Shown: positions 1 to 9,686 of the stretch, in pieces
Position numbering within the stretch: position 1 is the stretch's first letter
Layout of the letters: each line of letters begins with the position of its first letter
Assembly (NCBI RefSeq): GCF_000682755.1
Contig: NZ_AWFF01000026.1
Location: 46,105 to 110,104, forward strand
Direction of reading: 5' to 3'
Origin: Hyphomonas beringensis
Lineage (GTDB): Bacteria; Pseudomonadota; Alphaproteobacteria; Caulobacterales; Hyphomonadaceae
Length of the DNA: 64,000 nucleotides
Program-made: the position numbers and the translations under genes
The notes under the pieces: model-generated
Database searches by the model: none
Told to the model about the DNA's origin: nothing
Seen by the model: the letters and a program-made list of their open reading frames with translations, nothing else

Positions 1-2
1 TC

Positions 3-968
3 ATCATCGCTGCAGTGGTCGTCATCCTGTTTGTATTGCTGGCCAAGACCGTGCGACGGGCCCTGATGGAGTCAGGCCTGCGCCGGGCCGCGAAGGACAA
101 ATCCCCCGGTTATCGTATCCTGCTTGCGCCGCCAGGCGGACTGTCTGGTGCCAAGGCGGGCAAGTGGCTGATGTCGGCACTGCAGGACCATTTGGGCGCA
201 TTCAATTTCGGTGCTCCGTTCAAGCTGTTTCGTACCTCGCACATACCCGGCGGCCTGGAAGGGCGGGCGCTGGCCAGGGCCCGTCGACGCATGATTGTCT
301 CCCAGGCCGACATGTTCCTCTGGACAGAGCGCACCGGGCGCGGGGATGAAGGGTTTCTGATCCACGGTCTAAGTCGCGGTGGCGGCTTGCGAGCAGAAGA
401 AGCGCGGCCTTTCACGCTGGCGCTGCCGGGACGGATTAAGAATCTGGATGGTCAGTTGCCGCGGATCGCGGCCTATTTCCTCGCGCGGGAATTGCAGCCT
501 GCCCTCGCAAATCCGCAATCCTTCCGGCCGGAGAAAATGAAGCTTCTCGCTGAAGCCCTCGGCGAAATGCTGGATGATTGCGCATCGCTGTCGCCTGTCT
601 TGCTGCGCAGGCTGGAGGCGGATTTCTGCGCAACGGGGGTACACGTGGCAGAGCAGGCCGGAGACCTGGACGCGCTCGACAGGGTGCTGCGCCTGCGCCA
701 GGGCCATCTTCAGGCTCCGCAGACCGATAGAGATTCCTGGCGTGTGGTTCAGTCTCATATGGACATCGGCCGTGCACTCATTGCCCGGTCCATGGTGCAA
801 TTCGACCGCAAACAGGTGGAAGATGCGATCTCCCACCTGTCAAAAGTGATTGAGGCCCTGCAGGCGGATCCGACGATTCAGCGCGCGCAAACGGTCTCCG
901 ACACGATGGCCAAGGCCAAGAACATGCTGGAGACGCGCAAGCGCTTTGCCGTGAATTTCGGAGCCTAG
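3..968 (+). CDS. Membrane-anchored helical protein of unknown function (5' end outside window)
   Basis: The frame is open to the first base, and the codons before the first possible start (GTG at 15) continue the same hydrophobic stretch, so the gene very probably begins upstream. The visible N-terminus is one transmembrane segment (about IIAAVVVILFVLLA), followed by a basic stretch and a soluble region. The last third is helical and TPR-like (ARSMVQFDRKQVEDAISHL). It ends in a TAG at 966-968, seven bases before the convergent msrA. I do not recognise the family; it resembles inner-membrane proteins with a cytoplasmic helical repeat domain. No function is assigned. Confidence 0.75.
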   Translation: MIAAVVVILFVLLAKTVRRALMESGLRRAAKDKSPGYRILLAPPGGLSGAKAGKWLMSALQDHLGAFNFGAPFKLFRTSHIPGGLEGRALARARRRMIVSQADMFLWTERTGRGDEGFLIHGLSRGGGLRAEEARPFTLALPGRIKNLDGQLPRIAAYFLARELQPALANPQSFRPEKMKLLAEALGEMLDDCASLSPVLLRRLEADFCATGVHVAEQAGDLDALDRVLRLRQGHLQAPQTDRDSWRVVQSHMDIGRALIARSMVQFDRKQVEDAISHLSKVIEALQADPTIQRAQTVSDTMAKAKNMLETRKRFAVNFGA

Positions 969-975
969 ACAGTCG

Positions 976-1632
976 TCAGGACGAGACGCCCAGACCGATC
1001 GGGCAGGACACGCCTGTGCCGCCCATACCGCAATAGCCATTCGGGTTCTTCGCCAGATATTGCTGGTGATAGTCTTCGGCGAGATACACCTTGTCCACCG
1101 GCCTCACTTCCGTCGTGATCTTTGCGGCACGGCCGGATGAGGCGAGCGCCTTTTCATAGGCAGCAATCATCTCGCGGGCCGTTTCGGATTGCGCGTCAGA
1201 CGTTGTGTAAATGGCAGAACGGTATTGGGTGCCGATGTCATTGCCTTGACGCATGCCCTGGGTCGGGTCATGGTTTTCCAGGAACAGCTTCATCAGCTCT
1301 GCAAAGCTGACCTCTTCCGGATTGAAGATGACTTCCACGATTTCCGTATGGCCCGTTCCGCCTGAGCAGACTTCGTCATAGGTCGGGTTGGGCGTGATAC
1401 CGCCAGCATAGCCGACACGGGTCAGCCAGACGCCATCCTGTTGCCAGAACTTCCGCTCGGCGCCCCAGAAGCAGCCCAGCCCGAAGACGGCGGCTTCATA
1501 ACCATCTGGCACAGGGCCCTGAAGGTCACGTCCGAAGACATAATGAGTGCTCGCCGTAGGGATCGCGGAAGGGCGCCCGGGCAGGGCACTCTGGGCATCC
1601 GGCAGGGGCGCGGGTTTCTTTGAAAACAGCAT
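976..1632 (-). CDS. msrA: Peptide-methionine (S)-S-oxide reductase MsrA
   Basis: Reduces methionine-S-sulfoxide in proteins and free methionine as part of oxidative damage repair, using thioredoxin. The 218-residue product has the GCFWG active site with the nucleophile near Cys54, the conserved [16 protein letters not shown] and [14 protein letters not shown] blocks, and a C-terminal [13 protein letters not shown] carrying two further cysteines for resolving disulfides. A longer frame reaches 1683, but [11 protein letters not shown] matches the family N-terminus, so ATG at 1632 is taken. It is a stand-alone gene convergent with the preceding one, and its length is normal for the long E. coli-type MsrA. 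Confidence 0.96.
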   Translation of the reverse strand: MLFSKKPAPLPDAQSALPGRPSAIPTASTHYVFGRDLQGPVPDGYEAAVFGLGCFWGAERKFWQQDGVWLTRVGYAGGITPNPTYDEVCSGGTGHTEIVEVIFNPEEVSFAELMKLFLENHDPTQGMRQGNDIGTQYRSAIYTTSDAQSETAREMIAAYEKALASSGRAAKITTEVRPVDKVYLAEDYHQQYLAKNPNGYCGMGGTGVSCPIGLGVSS

Positions 1633-1739
1633 ATCAGTTTCCCTTTCTGCAGCTGATATGGGTTTGGCTGCCCAGAACGGCAATCACGGTCTTGCGATCT
1701 GCATGGTCATCCGCTATTGGCCTCCATTCTGCTGAGCGC

Positions 1740-1829
1740 GGTGAGGTGGCCGAGTGGTCGAAGGCGCACGCCTGGAAAGTGTGTAGGCTAGCAATAGTCT
1801 CCAGGGTTCGAATCCCTGTCTCACCGCCA
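1740..1829 (+). tRNA. tRNA-Ser(GGA)
   Basis: The 90-nt cloverleaf can be drawn by hand. The acceptor stem pairs GGTGAGG (1740-1746) with TCTCACC, followed by discriminator G and an encoded CCA (1827-1829). The anticodon stem is CACGC/GTGTG with loop CTGGAAA, giving anticodon GGA at 1774-1776. A long variable arm typical of serine tRNAs follows, then T-arm CAGGG-TTCGAAT-CCCTG. It reads UCC and UCU codons. Confidence 0.97.
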
Positions 1830-1999
1830 GCAGATCTTTCAGACATGGTATTTTGGCGCGCTCTCGCATGAGGGCGCTGGCCTGATCTGCAATCCCGCAT
1901 ATCTGCCAACACATGACAAAGTGCATCCGGCATGCTCTCAGGCTTGGTTCAAAATTCTAGCATAACACGGGGTATAGTGTGCTGGCCGGTATGGCCTGA

Positions 2000-3535
<1,536 letters not shown>

Positions 3536-3545
3536 CGCCCGCTTT

Positions 3546-4241
3546 TCAGAGGGACAGCCTGAGCAGTTCCTCGGCCATCTTGTACCCTTCGCGCATGGGT
3601 TCGATCACGGGCAGGCCATCCTTTTCAAGGATTGGCTTCATGTCTGCCATGCAGGTGCAGCCGAGCATGATTGTGTCCACTCCGTCATCTTTCAGCGCAT
3701 CGTGGCAAACCTTTTTGACAGTTTGCATGGGTACATACTGACATGCCTGCATGCCGGTTATGAGATTATCATCCTGACCCATTGTCGCCAGATCATTGTC
3801 TTCCGACATGAAGTGTATCTTCCTGGGGGTTCTCTCGACATCAGCGGCACCGAGAACGTGCTCATAGATGAATTTCATCGCAGGGGGCCAGAGTGTGACG
3901 ATGGAATATTTCGGGCTTATCAAGGTGGCGGCACGAATGGCGGCGCTACCCGACCCTGCGACCGGAATTTTGATGCTCTGTCGCAACTCTTCCAACCCAT
4001 AGTCACCGACGGTGTTTACATACACAGCATCATATCCCGCTTTTTCTGCGGCGATACCGGCGGCAAGGTAGGCTTGCACGGCTTTTTCACGCGCTGCCGG
4101 GGTCGAAGGGAACACGGATCCTGGCACCGGCAGCAGAACCGGCTCTATGTCTGAGGACGCAACGTCTCGTATGGCATCGGGAATGCTGGTTTCTTGAACA
4201 TTGGAGTCTCCCGTTCCCAGAACGGCGATTTTCAGGGACAT
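3546..4241 (-). CDS. Asp/Glu/hydantoin racemase-fold protein with one catalytic cysteine replaced
   Basis: The fold is recognisable from the N-terminal KIAVLGTGDS, the YDAVYVNTVGDYGLEELR loop, KYSIVTLWPP and the C-terminal IMLGCTCMADM. In hydantoin racemases two cysteines act as acid and base. Here the second is present (Cys195, with another at 197), but the first is Thr77 in NTVGDYGL where the family has a cysteine (ACFGDPGL type). The product may therefore be a lyase, decarboxylase or one-base isomerase rather than a true racemase. ATG at 4241 is preceded by GAGGT at good spacing; upstream ATGs at 4268 and 4253 are less suitable. The gene ends 10 bp from the convergent CoA-transferase. Confidence 0.8.
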   Translation of the reverse strand: MSLKIAVLGTGDSNVQETSIPDAIRDVASSDIEPVLLPVPGSVFPSTPAAREKAVQAYLAAGIAAEKAGYDAVYVNTVGDYGLEELRQSIKIPVAGSGSAAIRAATLISPKYSIVTLWPPAMKFIYEHVLGAADVERTPRKIHFMSEDNDLATMGQDDNLITGMQACQYVPMQTVKKVCHDALKDDGVDTIMLGCTCMADMKPILEKDGLPVIEPMREGYKMAEELLRLSL

Positions 4242-4270
4242 TGCAAACCTCATACTGACAAGTCGCAAGT

Positions 4271-4282
4271 ATGGTATATCAT
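4271..4282. promoter_or_regulatory. Operator-like palindrome upstream of the racemase-fold gene
   Basis: ATGGTATATCAT is a 12-base near-palindrome with one mismatched pair, about 30 bases upstream of the minus-strand ATG at 4241. Its layout resembles GntR-type operators. No regulator gene is adjacent, so this is only a candidate. The rest of 4283-4538 holds no convincing ORF. Confidence 0.3.
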
Positions 4283-4472
4283 TTGGGCGGCTTGTCAGCC
4301 TTCTGGGCAGTATTTTTTTGCGGCGGTATTCCAGCCCGAAGGTGGTAAGTCCGTATAAGGATTTGTTGTGCCGTATCTGACGTTCAGACGGATGTTGGTG
4401 TCAGGACTCTTAGGGGGCGCTCTTGGCTGTCATTAATCAATTTCAGCGGTGCAATTACTTTACGGATTTTGA

Positions 4473-4484
4473 GTTAATATTAAC
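4473..4484. promoter_or_regulatory. Perfect 12-bp palindrome in the upstream region of the exported protein gene
   Basis: GTTAATATTAAC reads the same on both strands and sits 55 bases before the start at 4539 in an AT-rich stretch. It superficially resembles a CtrA site, but the two TTAA halves are 2 rather than 7 bases apart. It may be an operator or part of an AT-rich promoter. Confidence 0.3.
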
Positions 4485-4538
4485 GAATGAGGTGAATTCT
4501 AGGCATCTACCTATCAAGCCCTTGCCAAGGATTTTGCC

Positions 4539-5021
4539 ATGCTGAAGCGTGTCGCCGCCTCTCTTGCCGGAACCCTCATGATCGGACTTCCGGCCCTCGC
4601 TCAGGATCTGGTTGTTGAGCAGACCTTCGAACGCGCCATCGTCATCGAAGACGAGGAAGGCGGCGTCGAAATGGAATTGCTGCCTGCGGACGAAGTGAAA
4701 CCTGGCGAACAGCTTTTCTACTCGGTGACCTATATCAATGACAGCGAAGAGCCTGCGACAGATGTCGTTCTGACGCTGCCAGTCCCGGAAGATGTCAGCC
4801 TTCTGGAAGACTCCGCTGTTGCGGAATATGACGAGGCCTTTGTGGATTTCTCGATCGATGGCGGCAAGACCTACATTTCGGGCGCGCGCCTTGTGTCTGA
4901 CAGTGCCACCCCGGCGCACCTGGAAATTCCTGAAGAGATTACGCACATGCGCTGGACCTTTAGCCAGGAAATCGCACCAAAGGATTCCGGCCGGATTTTC
5001 TTTGCGGCCATCCTTAAATAG
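4539..5021 (+). CDS. Exported protein with a DUF11-like beta-sandwich domain
   Basis: 160 residues. A signal peptide (MLKRVAASLAGTLMIGLPALAQ, cleavage after ALA) is followed by an acidic secreted domain. The block KPGEQLFYSVTYINDSEEPATDVVLTLPVP is the pattern of DUF11/cell-surface beta-sandwich repeats, where it describes a strand pair before a Pro-rich turn. The rest (SIDGGKTYISGARL, MRWTFSQEIAPKDSGRIFFAAIL) fits one such domain. It is probably periplasmic or surface-exposed. AAGG at 4527-4530 precedes the ATG. It lies 60 bp before trpF but has no visible link to tryptophan synthesis. Confidence 0.75.
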   Translation: MLKRVAASLAGTLMIGLPALAQDLVVEQTFERAIVIEDEEGGVEMELLPADEVKPGEQLFYSVTYINDSEEPATDVVLTLPVPEDVSLLEDSAVAEYDEAFVDFSIDGGKTYISGARLVSDSATPAHLEIPEEITHMRWTFSQEIAPKDSGRIFFAAILK

Positions 5022-5081
5022 GCTCCGGCTTTAACCATAGGCGATTGACCGGCAGGCCCTGCCTGACGTAACGCCCTTGCC

Positions 5082-5708
5082 ATGACCCAGGTAAAGATTT
5101 GCGGCTTGACCGATCCGGACCTCGTGCGCTTCGCTGCGCAGAAGGGGGCAGACTGGATTGGCTTTGTCTTCGTTGAGGCAAGTCCCCGTCACGTGACAGA
5201 GGCGGCGGCCGCGACATTGCTGATGCAGGCAGGGCGCGCCGTGCCCGTCGCGCTTCTGGTCGACCCCGATGATGCTCAAATCCAGCGGATCGTCGCTCTG
5301 GGTATTCGCACCTTGCAGTTGCATGGGTCTGAAACGCCTGAGCGTGTGACGGCGATCAAGGCAGCGACGGGAGTAGAGGTGTGGAAGGCCTTGGGAGTTG
5401 CCGCGCCTGAGGATCTGGAGCGGGCCGCGCTGTATACGGCTGCAGACCGCCTGCTCATTGATGCAAAACCTCCACACGGCGCTGATCGCACGGGTGGTCA
5501 TGGCCTCGCTTTTGACTGGACGCTTCTGGAGGGCTGGAGTGCGCCGAAGCCCTGGCTGCTGGCTGGCGGGCTGACGGCCGAAAACGTGGCTGAAGCCATC
5601 CGGCTGACAGGCGCGCCGGCTGTTGATGTTTCTTCAGGCGTCGAGCGGCTGAAGGGGCTCAAGGACCGCGCCCTGGTGCAGGCCTTCATTGAGGCGGCCA
5701 AGGCGTAG
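5082..5708 (+). CDS. trpF: Phosphoribosylanthranilate isomerase TrpF
   Basis: Catalyses the Amadori rearrangement of N-(5'-phosphoribosyl)anthranilate to CdRP in tryptophan synthesis. The 208-residue TIM barrel opens with VKICGLTD, whose cysteine (Cys7) is the general base. It has [17 protein letters not shown], the [10 protein letters not shown] strand, [18 protein letters not shown] with the catalytic aspartate, and the phosphate-binding [10 protein letters not shown] and VDVSSGVE blocks. It is first in the trpF-trpB-VOC-cutA-trpA-accD-folC run, with trpB starting 100 bp downstream. Confidence 0.97.
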   Translation: MTQVKICGLTDPDLVRFAAQKGADWIGFVFVEASPRHVTEAAAATLLMQAGRAVPVALLVDPDDAQIQRIVALGIRTLQLHGSETPERVTAIKAATGVEVWKALGVAAPEDLERAALYTAADRLLIDAKPPHGADRTGGHGLAFDWTLLEGWSAPKPWLLAGGLTAENVAEAIRLTGAPAVDVSSGVERLKGLKDRALVQAFIEAAKA

Positions 5709-5808
5709 CAGAAATCTTACGTGTCGCAGCCATGTGTCACCGCTACGCTTTCCTTGGCCAGCCCTTCGGTCTAAGTACACACGCGTGATTGCAAGGAAAG
5801 CAGGACAA

Positions 5809-7020
5809 ATGGATTTGCGGAATACATGGGACCAATGGCCGGACGTGAATGGCCGTTTCGGAGAGTTTGGCGGTCGGTATGTGGCCGAAACGCTGATGCC
5901 GCTCATCCTTGAGCTTGAGGCCGAGTACCGCAAGGCCAAGGAAGATCCAGCCTTCAAGGAGCAGATGGACGATTTATGGACCCATTATGTCGGCCGTCCA
6001 TCCCCGCTTTATTTTGCCGAGCGCATGACCGAACATTTCGGCGGCGCGAAGATCTACTTCAAGCGCGACGAGCTGAACCATACCGGCGCGCACAAGATCA
6101 ATAACTGCCTGGGTCAGGTTCTGTTGGCCATGCGTATGGGCAAGACCCGCATTATTGCAGAGACCGGCGCGGGCCAGCACGGCGTTGCAACGGCAACGAT
6201 CTGCGCGCGCTTTGGCCTGAAATGCGTCGTGTTCATGGGCGAGACGGATGTCGAACGCCAAAAGCCGAACGTTTTCCGCATGCGCCTGCTGGGCGCCGAG
6301 ATTGTTCCTGTCTCTTCCGGAACCGGCACGCTGAAGGATGCGATGAACGAAGCCCTGCGTGACTGGGTGACGAATGTGGAAGACACTTTCTACTGCATTG
6401 GCACGGCAGCGGGGCCTCATCCGTATCCGGAGCTGGTGCGTGATTTCCAGAGCATCATCGGCAAGGAAGCGCGCGCTCAGATTCTTGAGCGCGAAGGCCG
6501 CCTGCCAGACGTCGTGATGGCGTGTATCGGCGGCGGGTCCAATGCAATCGGACTGTTCCATCCCTTCCTGGAAGATGAAGGGGTGCGTATGCTGGGTGTC
6601 GAGGCTGCGGGCCATGGCATTGAAACCGGCGAACATGCGGCCGCCCTGAATGGCGGCAAGCCGGGTATCCTGCATGGTAACAAGACTTATCTTCTGCAGA
6701 CGGATGACGGGCAGATCGTGGATGCGCATTCGATCTCTGCCGGGCTCGACTATCCGGGCATCGGGCCGGAACATGCCTTCCTGCGTGACTCAGGCCGGGC
6801 GGAATATCTCTCCTGCACCGACAAAGAGGCGCTTGAAGCCTTCCAGCTCTGTACCCGTCTGGAAGGCATCATTCCGGCGCTTGAGCCCTCGCACGCCATT
6901 GCGCGCGTTGGCGAGGTGGCCAAGGAGTTGGGGCCTGATGGCTTGATCGTTTTGAATATGTGCGGCCGGGGCGACAAGGACGTGTTTTCTGTCGCCAAGG
7001 CGCTCGGTGTAGACATGTAG
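5809..7020 (+). CDS. trpB: Tryptophan synthase beta chain TrpB
   Basis: Joins indole, channelled from TrpA, to serine using PLP. The product has 403 residues. HTGAHKINN carries the PLP lysine (Lys96), [13 protein letters not shown] and the phosphate-binding [11 protein letters not shown] loop are intact, and the C-terminus ends [15 protein letters not shown]. The frame extends upstream to 5689, but [12 protein letters not shown] at 5809 is the family N-terminus and is preceded by AGGAAAGCAGGA. The subunit partner trpA lies 830 bp downstream, separated by two unrelated small genes. Confidence 0.98.
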   Translation: MDLRNTWDQWPDVNGRFGEFGGRYVAETLMPLILELEAEYRKAKEDPAFKEQMDDLWTHYVGRPSPLYFAERMTEHFGGAKIYFKRDELNHTGAHKINNCLGQVLLAMRMGKTRIIAETGAGQHGVATATICARFGLKCVVFMGETDVERQKPNVFRMRLLGAEIVPVSSGTGTLKDAMNEALRDWVTNVEDTFYCIGTAAGPHPYPELVRDFQSIIGKEARAQILEREGRLPDVVMACIGGGSNAIGLFHPFLEDEGVRMLGVEAAGHGIETGEHAAALNGGKPGILHGNKTYLLQTDDGQIVDAHSISAGLDYPGIGPEHAFLRDSGRAEYLSCTDKEALEAFQLCTRLEGIIPALEPSHAIARVGEVAKELGPDGLIVLNMCGRGDKDVFSVAKALGVDM

Positions 7021-7078
7021 AAGCTGTGGGGGTGGCCCCTCAGCCGCCCTTGCGCGAACAGAAAAAGGGGAGGGGCAG

Positions 7079-7474
7079 ATGATCTCCCACATTACGCTTG
7101 GAACGAATGACCTGGACCGTGCGGTCGCGTTTTATGACCCGATCATGCAGTCGCTGGGTCATGTTCGTGTGCCATTTGAGCGGTCGGACCCCTTCATCAT
7201 GTGGAAGGACCCGTCGATGGACCGGCCATTGATTGCCCTGACCCGCCCGGTCAATGGCGCGCCACATGAGCCTGGAAACGGCCAGATGGTTGCCTTTGTG
7301 GCTCCGGACCGGCCGACAGTAGATGCGGTGCATGCCCTGGCCATGGAGGCGGGCGGACAGGATGAAGGCGCGCCGGGTTTGCGCCCGCTGTATCATCCAA
7401 ATTATTACGGCGCGTATTTCCGTGATCCGGACGGCAACAAGATTTGTATCGTCTGCCATGACGCGGTGGACTGA
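7079..7474 (+). CDS. VOC (glyoxalase/bleomycin resistance) superfamily protein
   Basis: The 131-residue product has the paired beta-alpha-beta-beta-beta layout of VOC proteins: MISHITLGTNDLDRAVAFYDPIMQSLGH at the start and GAYFRDPDGNKICIVCH at the end. These contribute the usual His and Glu-type metal ligands, although the C-terminal ligand here is not certain. A purine-rich AGGGGAGGGG precedes ATG 7079. Members range from lyases to antibiotic-binding proteins, and the substrate cannot be read from sequence. It sits between trpB and trpA, where it interrupts a usually tight pair. Confidence 0.85.
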   Translation: MISHITLGTNDLDRAVAFYDPIMQSLGHVRVPFERSDPFIMWKDPSMDRPLIALTRPVNGAPHEPGNGQMVAFVAPDRPTVDAVHALAMEAGGQDEGAPGLRPLYHPNYYGAYFRDPDGNKICIVCHDAVD

Positions 7475-7529
7475 GACGGTGTAAGATGCTCACTGTGTTT
7501 CACCTGAATGAAGTCTCTGGGGGATTGAT

Positions 7530-7850
7530 GTGACAGACCTTCTTCTCATTCGCATTACCTGTCCCTCGCGCCGTGTGGCCGAAGAGATCGGCGATGCTGC
7601 GATTGAGCATCGGCTGGCAGCCTGCGCAAATCTGGAAGGGCCGGTGTCTTCCACCTATCGCTGGAAAGGTGTGGTGGAGCAGGCGTTCGAGTTCATTCTC
7701 TGGCTGAAAGCGCCCAAAGCGAACTGGGACCGTGTTGAAGCTCTGGTCCTGACACACCATCCTTATGATGTGCCTGCAATGGTGGCTTTGCCTTGCATTC
7801 AGGCGAATGCGCCTTATGAGGCGTGGGTTCACGAGAATACGGACACCTGA
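7530..7850 (+). CDS. cutA: CutA1 family divalent-ion tolerance protein
   Basis: A 106-residue protein with the CutA fold: ITCPSRRVAEEIGDAAIEHRLAACANLEGPVSSTYRWKG, then FILWLKAPKANWDRVEALVLTHHPYDVPAMVALP. Members form very stable trimers; a copper or divalent-cation role is reported for E. coli CutA1 but remains vague. The start is GTG at 7530 behind a CTGGGGGAT ribosome site; the overlapping ATG at 7528 runs straight into a stop. Its stop TGA (7848-7850) overlaps the trpA ATG by one base, implying translational coupling. Confidence 0.93.
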   Translation: MTDLLLIRITCPSRRVAEEIGDAAIEHRLAACANLEGPVSSTYRWKGVVEQAFEFILWLKAPKANWDRVEALVLTHHPYDVPAMVALPCIQANAPYEAWVHENTDT

Positions 7851-8677
7851 TGCCTACTTCCCGAATTTCTGATGCCTTCGCCCGTGCCAAGGGCGAGAAC
7901 CGCGCCGCTTTGGTGACATACATCATGGCAGGCGACCCTGACCTGGAAACCAGTTTTGAGGCGATGAAGGCTCTGCGCGACAATGGCGCCGACATCATTG
8001 AGCTTGGCGCCCCGTTCACAGACCCCATGGCCGATGGTGCGTCCATCCAGAAAGCCGGCCTGCGTTCGCTGGCCAAGGGCACGACATTACGCGACACGCT
8101 GAAACTGGCCGCGCGCTTCCGTGAGGAAGATCAGACCACCCCGCTGATCCTGATGGGATATGCCAATCCTGTTTTCCGCATGGGCTATGGCGAATTTGCC
8201 AGCGCGGCTGCCGAGGCGGGCATCGATGGCACGATCCTGGTCGATTTGCCGCCCGAAGAGGATGGCGAACTGCGGGAAGAATACGCAAAACATGATCTGT
8301 CGGTCATCCGTCTTGCGACGCCGACCACCCACGAAGCCCGCATGGCAAAAGTTGCCGAAGGGGCGAGTGGTTTCCTCTATTTTGTTGCTGTGACGGGAGT
8401 TACAGGGGCTGGAAGCGCTGATCCAAAAGCGATTTCTGGGAACATTGAGATGGCCAAACGCGTTTCAGGATTGCCCGTTTGTGTAGGCTTTGGTGTCAAA
8501 TCTGGCGCACAGGCTGCAGAAATGGCTAAAATCGCTGATGGGGTTGTCGTAGGCTCCGCTTTCGTGGACCATGCTGAAAAGGCCCATGAATCAGGGGATT
8601 TTTCCAGTGCGCCGCGGGGAATGGGCGTTCTGGCGCAAGAGTTAAGCTCGGCAATCAAAGAGGTTGCCAAGCCCTAA
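7850..8677 (+). CDS. trpA: Tryptophan synthase alpha chain TrpA
   Basis: Cleaves indole-3-glycerol phosphate to indole and glyceraldehyde-3-phosphate and passes indole to TrpB. The 275-residue TIM barrel has IIELGAPFTDPMADG with catalytic Glu51 and Asp62, aligned to Glu49 and Asp60 of the Salmonella enzyme. It also has ILMGYANP, ILVDLPPEE, YFVAVTGVTGAG and the VCVGFGVKSG phosphate loop. ATG at 7850 overlaps the cutA stop in a TGATG junction; MPTSRISDAFARAK is the family start, so the upstream start at 7823 is not used. Confidence 0.98.
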   Translation: MPTSRISDAFARAKGENRAALVTYIMAGDPDLETSFEAMKALRDNGADIIELGAPFTDPMADGASIQKAGLRSLAKGTTLRDTLKLAARFREEDQTTPLILMGYANPVFRMGYGEFASAAAEAGIDGTILVDLPPEEDGELREEYAKHDLSVIRLATPTTHEARMAKVAEGASGFLYFVAVTGVTGAGSADPKAISGNIEMAKRVSGLPVCVGFGVKSGAQAAEMAKIADGVVVGSAFVDHAEKAHESGDFSSAPRGMGVLAQELSSAIKEVAKP

Positions 8678-8705
8678 TAATGAATGCCGCCGAGGAGGTT
8701 GAGGC

Positions 8706-9686
8706 ATGAACTGGATTACCAAGGTCACCCCGCCGGGCCTGAAGACCATGCTCGCGAAGAAGGATACGCCCGACGATCTGTGGGTGAAGTGTCCTATTTC
8801 CGGAGAGCTGGTCTACAAGACCGATCTGGAGGAAAACTGGTATGTCACGCCTGCTGGCGCACATCTGCGCATCAGCCCGCGTACACGGTTCCGCATCCTT
8901 TTTGATGATGAACGCTGGGAGCCGATCGAGCTGCCTTCCGTTCCGCATGACCCACTGAAATTCAAGGACGACAAGCCTTATCCATCGCGCCTGAAAGCGG
9001 CGAAGGCCAAGATTGCCGCGCGTGAGAAGAAAGAAACTGATCAGGGCGGATCTCCGCTGTTGCAGGATGACTGCATGGTCGCGGCCTATGGCAAAGTTGG
9101 CGGTGTGCCGACAGTCGTCCTGGTTCAGGACTTCGCCTTCATGGGCGGGTCTCTTGGCATGGCCGCCGGGGAAGGCTTTATCGCAGCCGCGCAGATGGCG
9201 CTGGCGCGCAAGGCCGCTTTTGTCGTCTGTACCGCATCCGGCGGCGCGCGCATGCAGGAAGGCACGCTCAGCCTTATGCAGATGCCGCGCACAACCCTGG
9301 CCATCAATGAATTGGCCGAGGCAAAGCTTCCTTATGTTGTCGTCCTGACAGATCCGACCTCCGGCGGTGTATCTGCCTCCTATGCGATGCTGGGCGACGT
9401 TCATATTGCTGAGCCGGGCGCCATGATTGCGTTCTCTGGCCCGCGCGTTATTGAGCAGACGATCCGCGAAAGCCTGCCGCAAGGCTTCCAGAGATCTGAA
9501 TTCCTGCGCGAGAAAGGTCAGGTCGATATTGTCTGCGATCGGCGCAAGCTGAAAGAGACCGTAGCGCGCGTCCTGAGCCTGCTTCTGCCGAGCACCCGGC
9601 GGCGCGAAGATCGCATTCCGGCCTCGCTGACCCCGCCAAAAACGCATGAGACGCAGGCGGCGAAAGGGAAGGGCAGCACTGCTTGA
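8706..9686 (+). CDS. accD: Acetyl-CoA carboxylase carboxyltransferase beta subunit AccD, degraded zinc ribbon
   Basis: With AccA, transfers carboxyl from carboxybiotin to acetyl-CoA to make malonyl-CoA. The crotonase-like core is intact (FMGGSLGMAAGEGF, CTASGGARMQEG, LTDPTSGGVSASYAML, AFSGPRVIEQT). The N-terminal ribbon that usually has two CPxC pairs keeps only Cys29: the others align with Ser32, Thr48 and Gly51 (CPIS...VTPAG). The C-terminus has an extra basic tail. GAGGAGGT precedes ATG 8706. The trpA-accD-folC order is common in alphaproteobacteria. Confidence 0.96.
   Translation: MNWITKVTPPGLKTMLAKKDTPDDLWVKCPISGELVYKTDLEENWYVTPAGAHLRISPRTRFRILFDDERWEPIELPSVPHDPLKFKDDKPYPSRLKAAKAKIAAREKKETDQGGSPLLQDDCMVAAYGKVGGVPTVVLVQDFAFMGGSLGMAAGEGFIAAAQMALARKAAFVVCTASGGARMQEGTLSLMQMPRTTLAINELAEAKLPYVVVLTDPTSGGVSASYAMLGDVHIAEPGAMIAFSGPRVIEQTIRESLPQGFQRSEFLREKGQVDIVCDRRKLKETVARVLSLLLPSTRRREDRIPASLTPPKTHETQAAKGKGSTA

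Noticed and set aside
1634..1933. Minus-strand ORFs of 99 and 70 codons across the tRNA-Ser gene
   Set aside because: Their translation is the reverse complement of the tRNA (the familiar [14 protein letters not shown] artefact). The tRNA cloverleaf is clear.
4474..4483. Possible CtrA binding site
   Set aside because: The two TTAA halves are separated by 2 bases, not 7. Recorded only as a palindrome.
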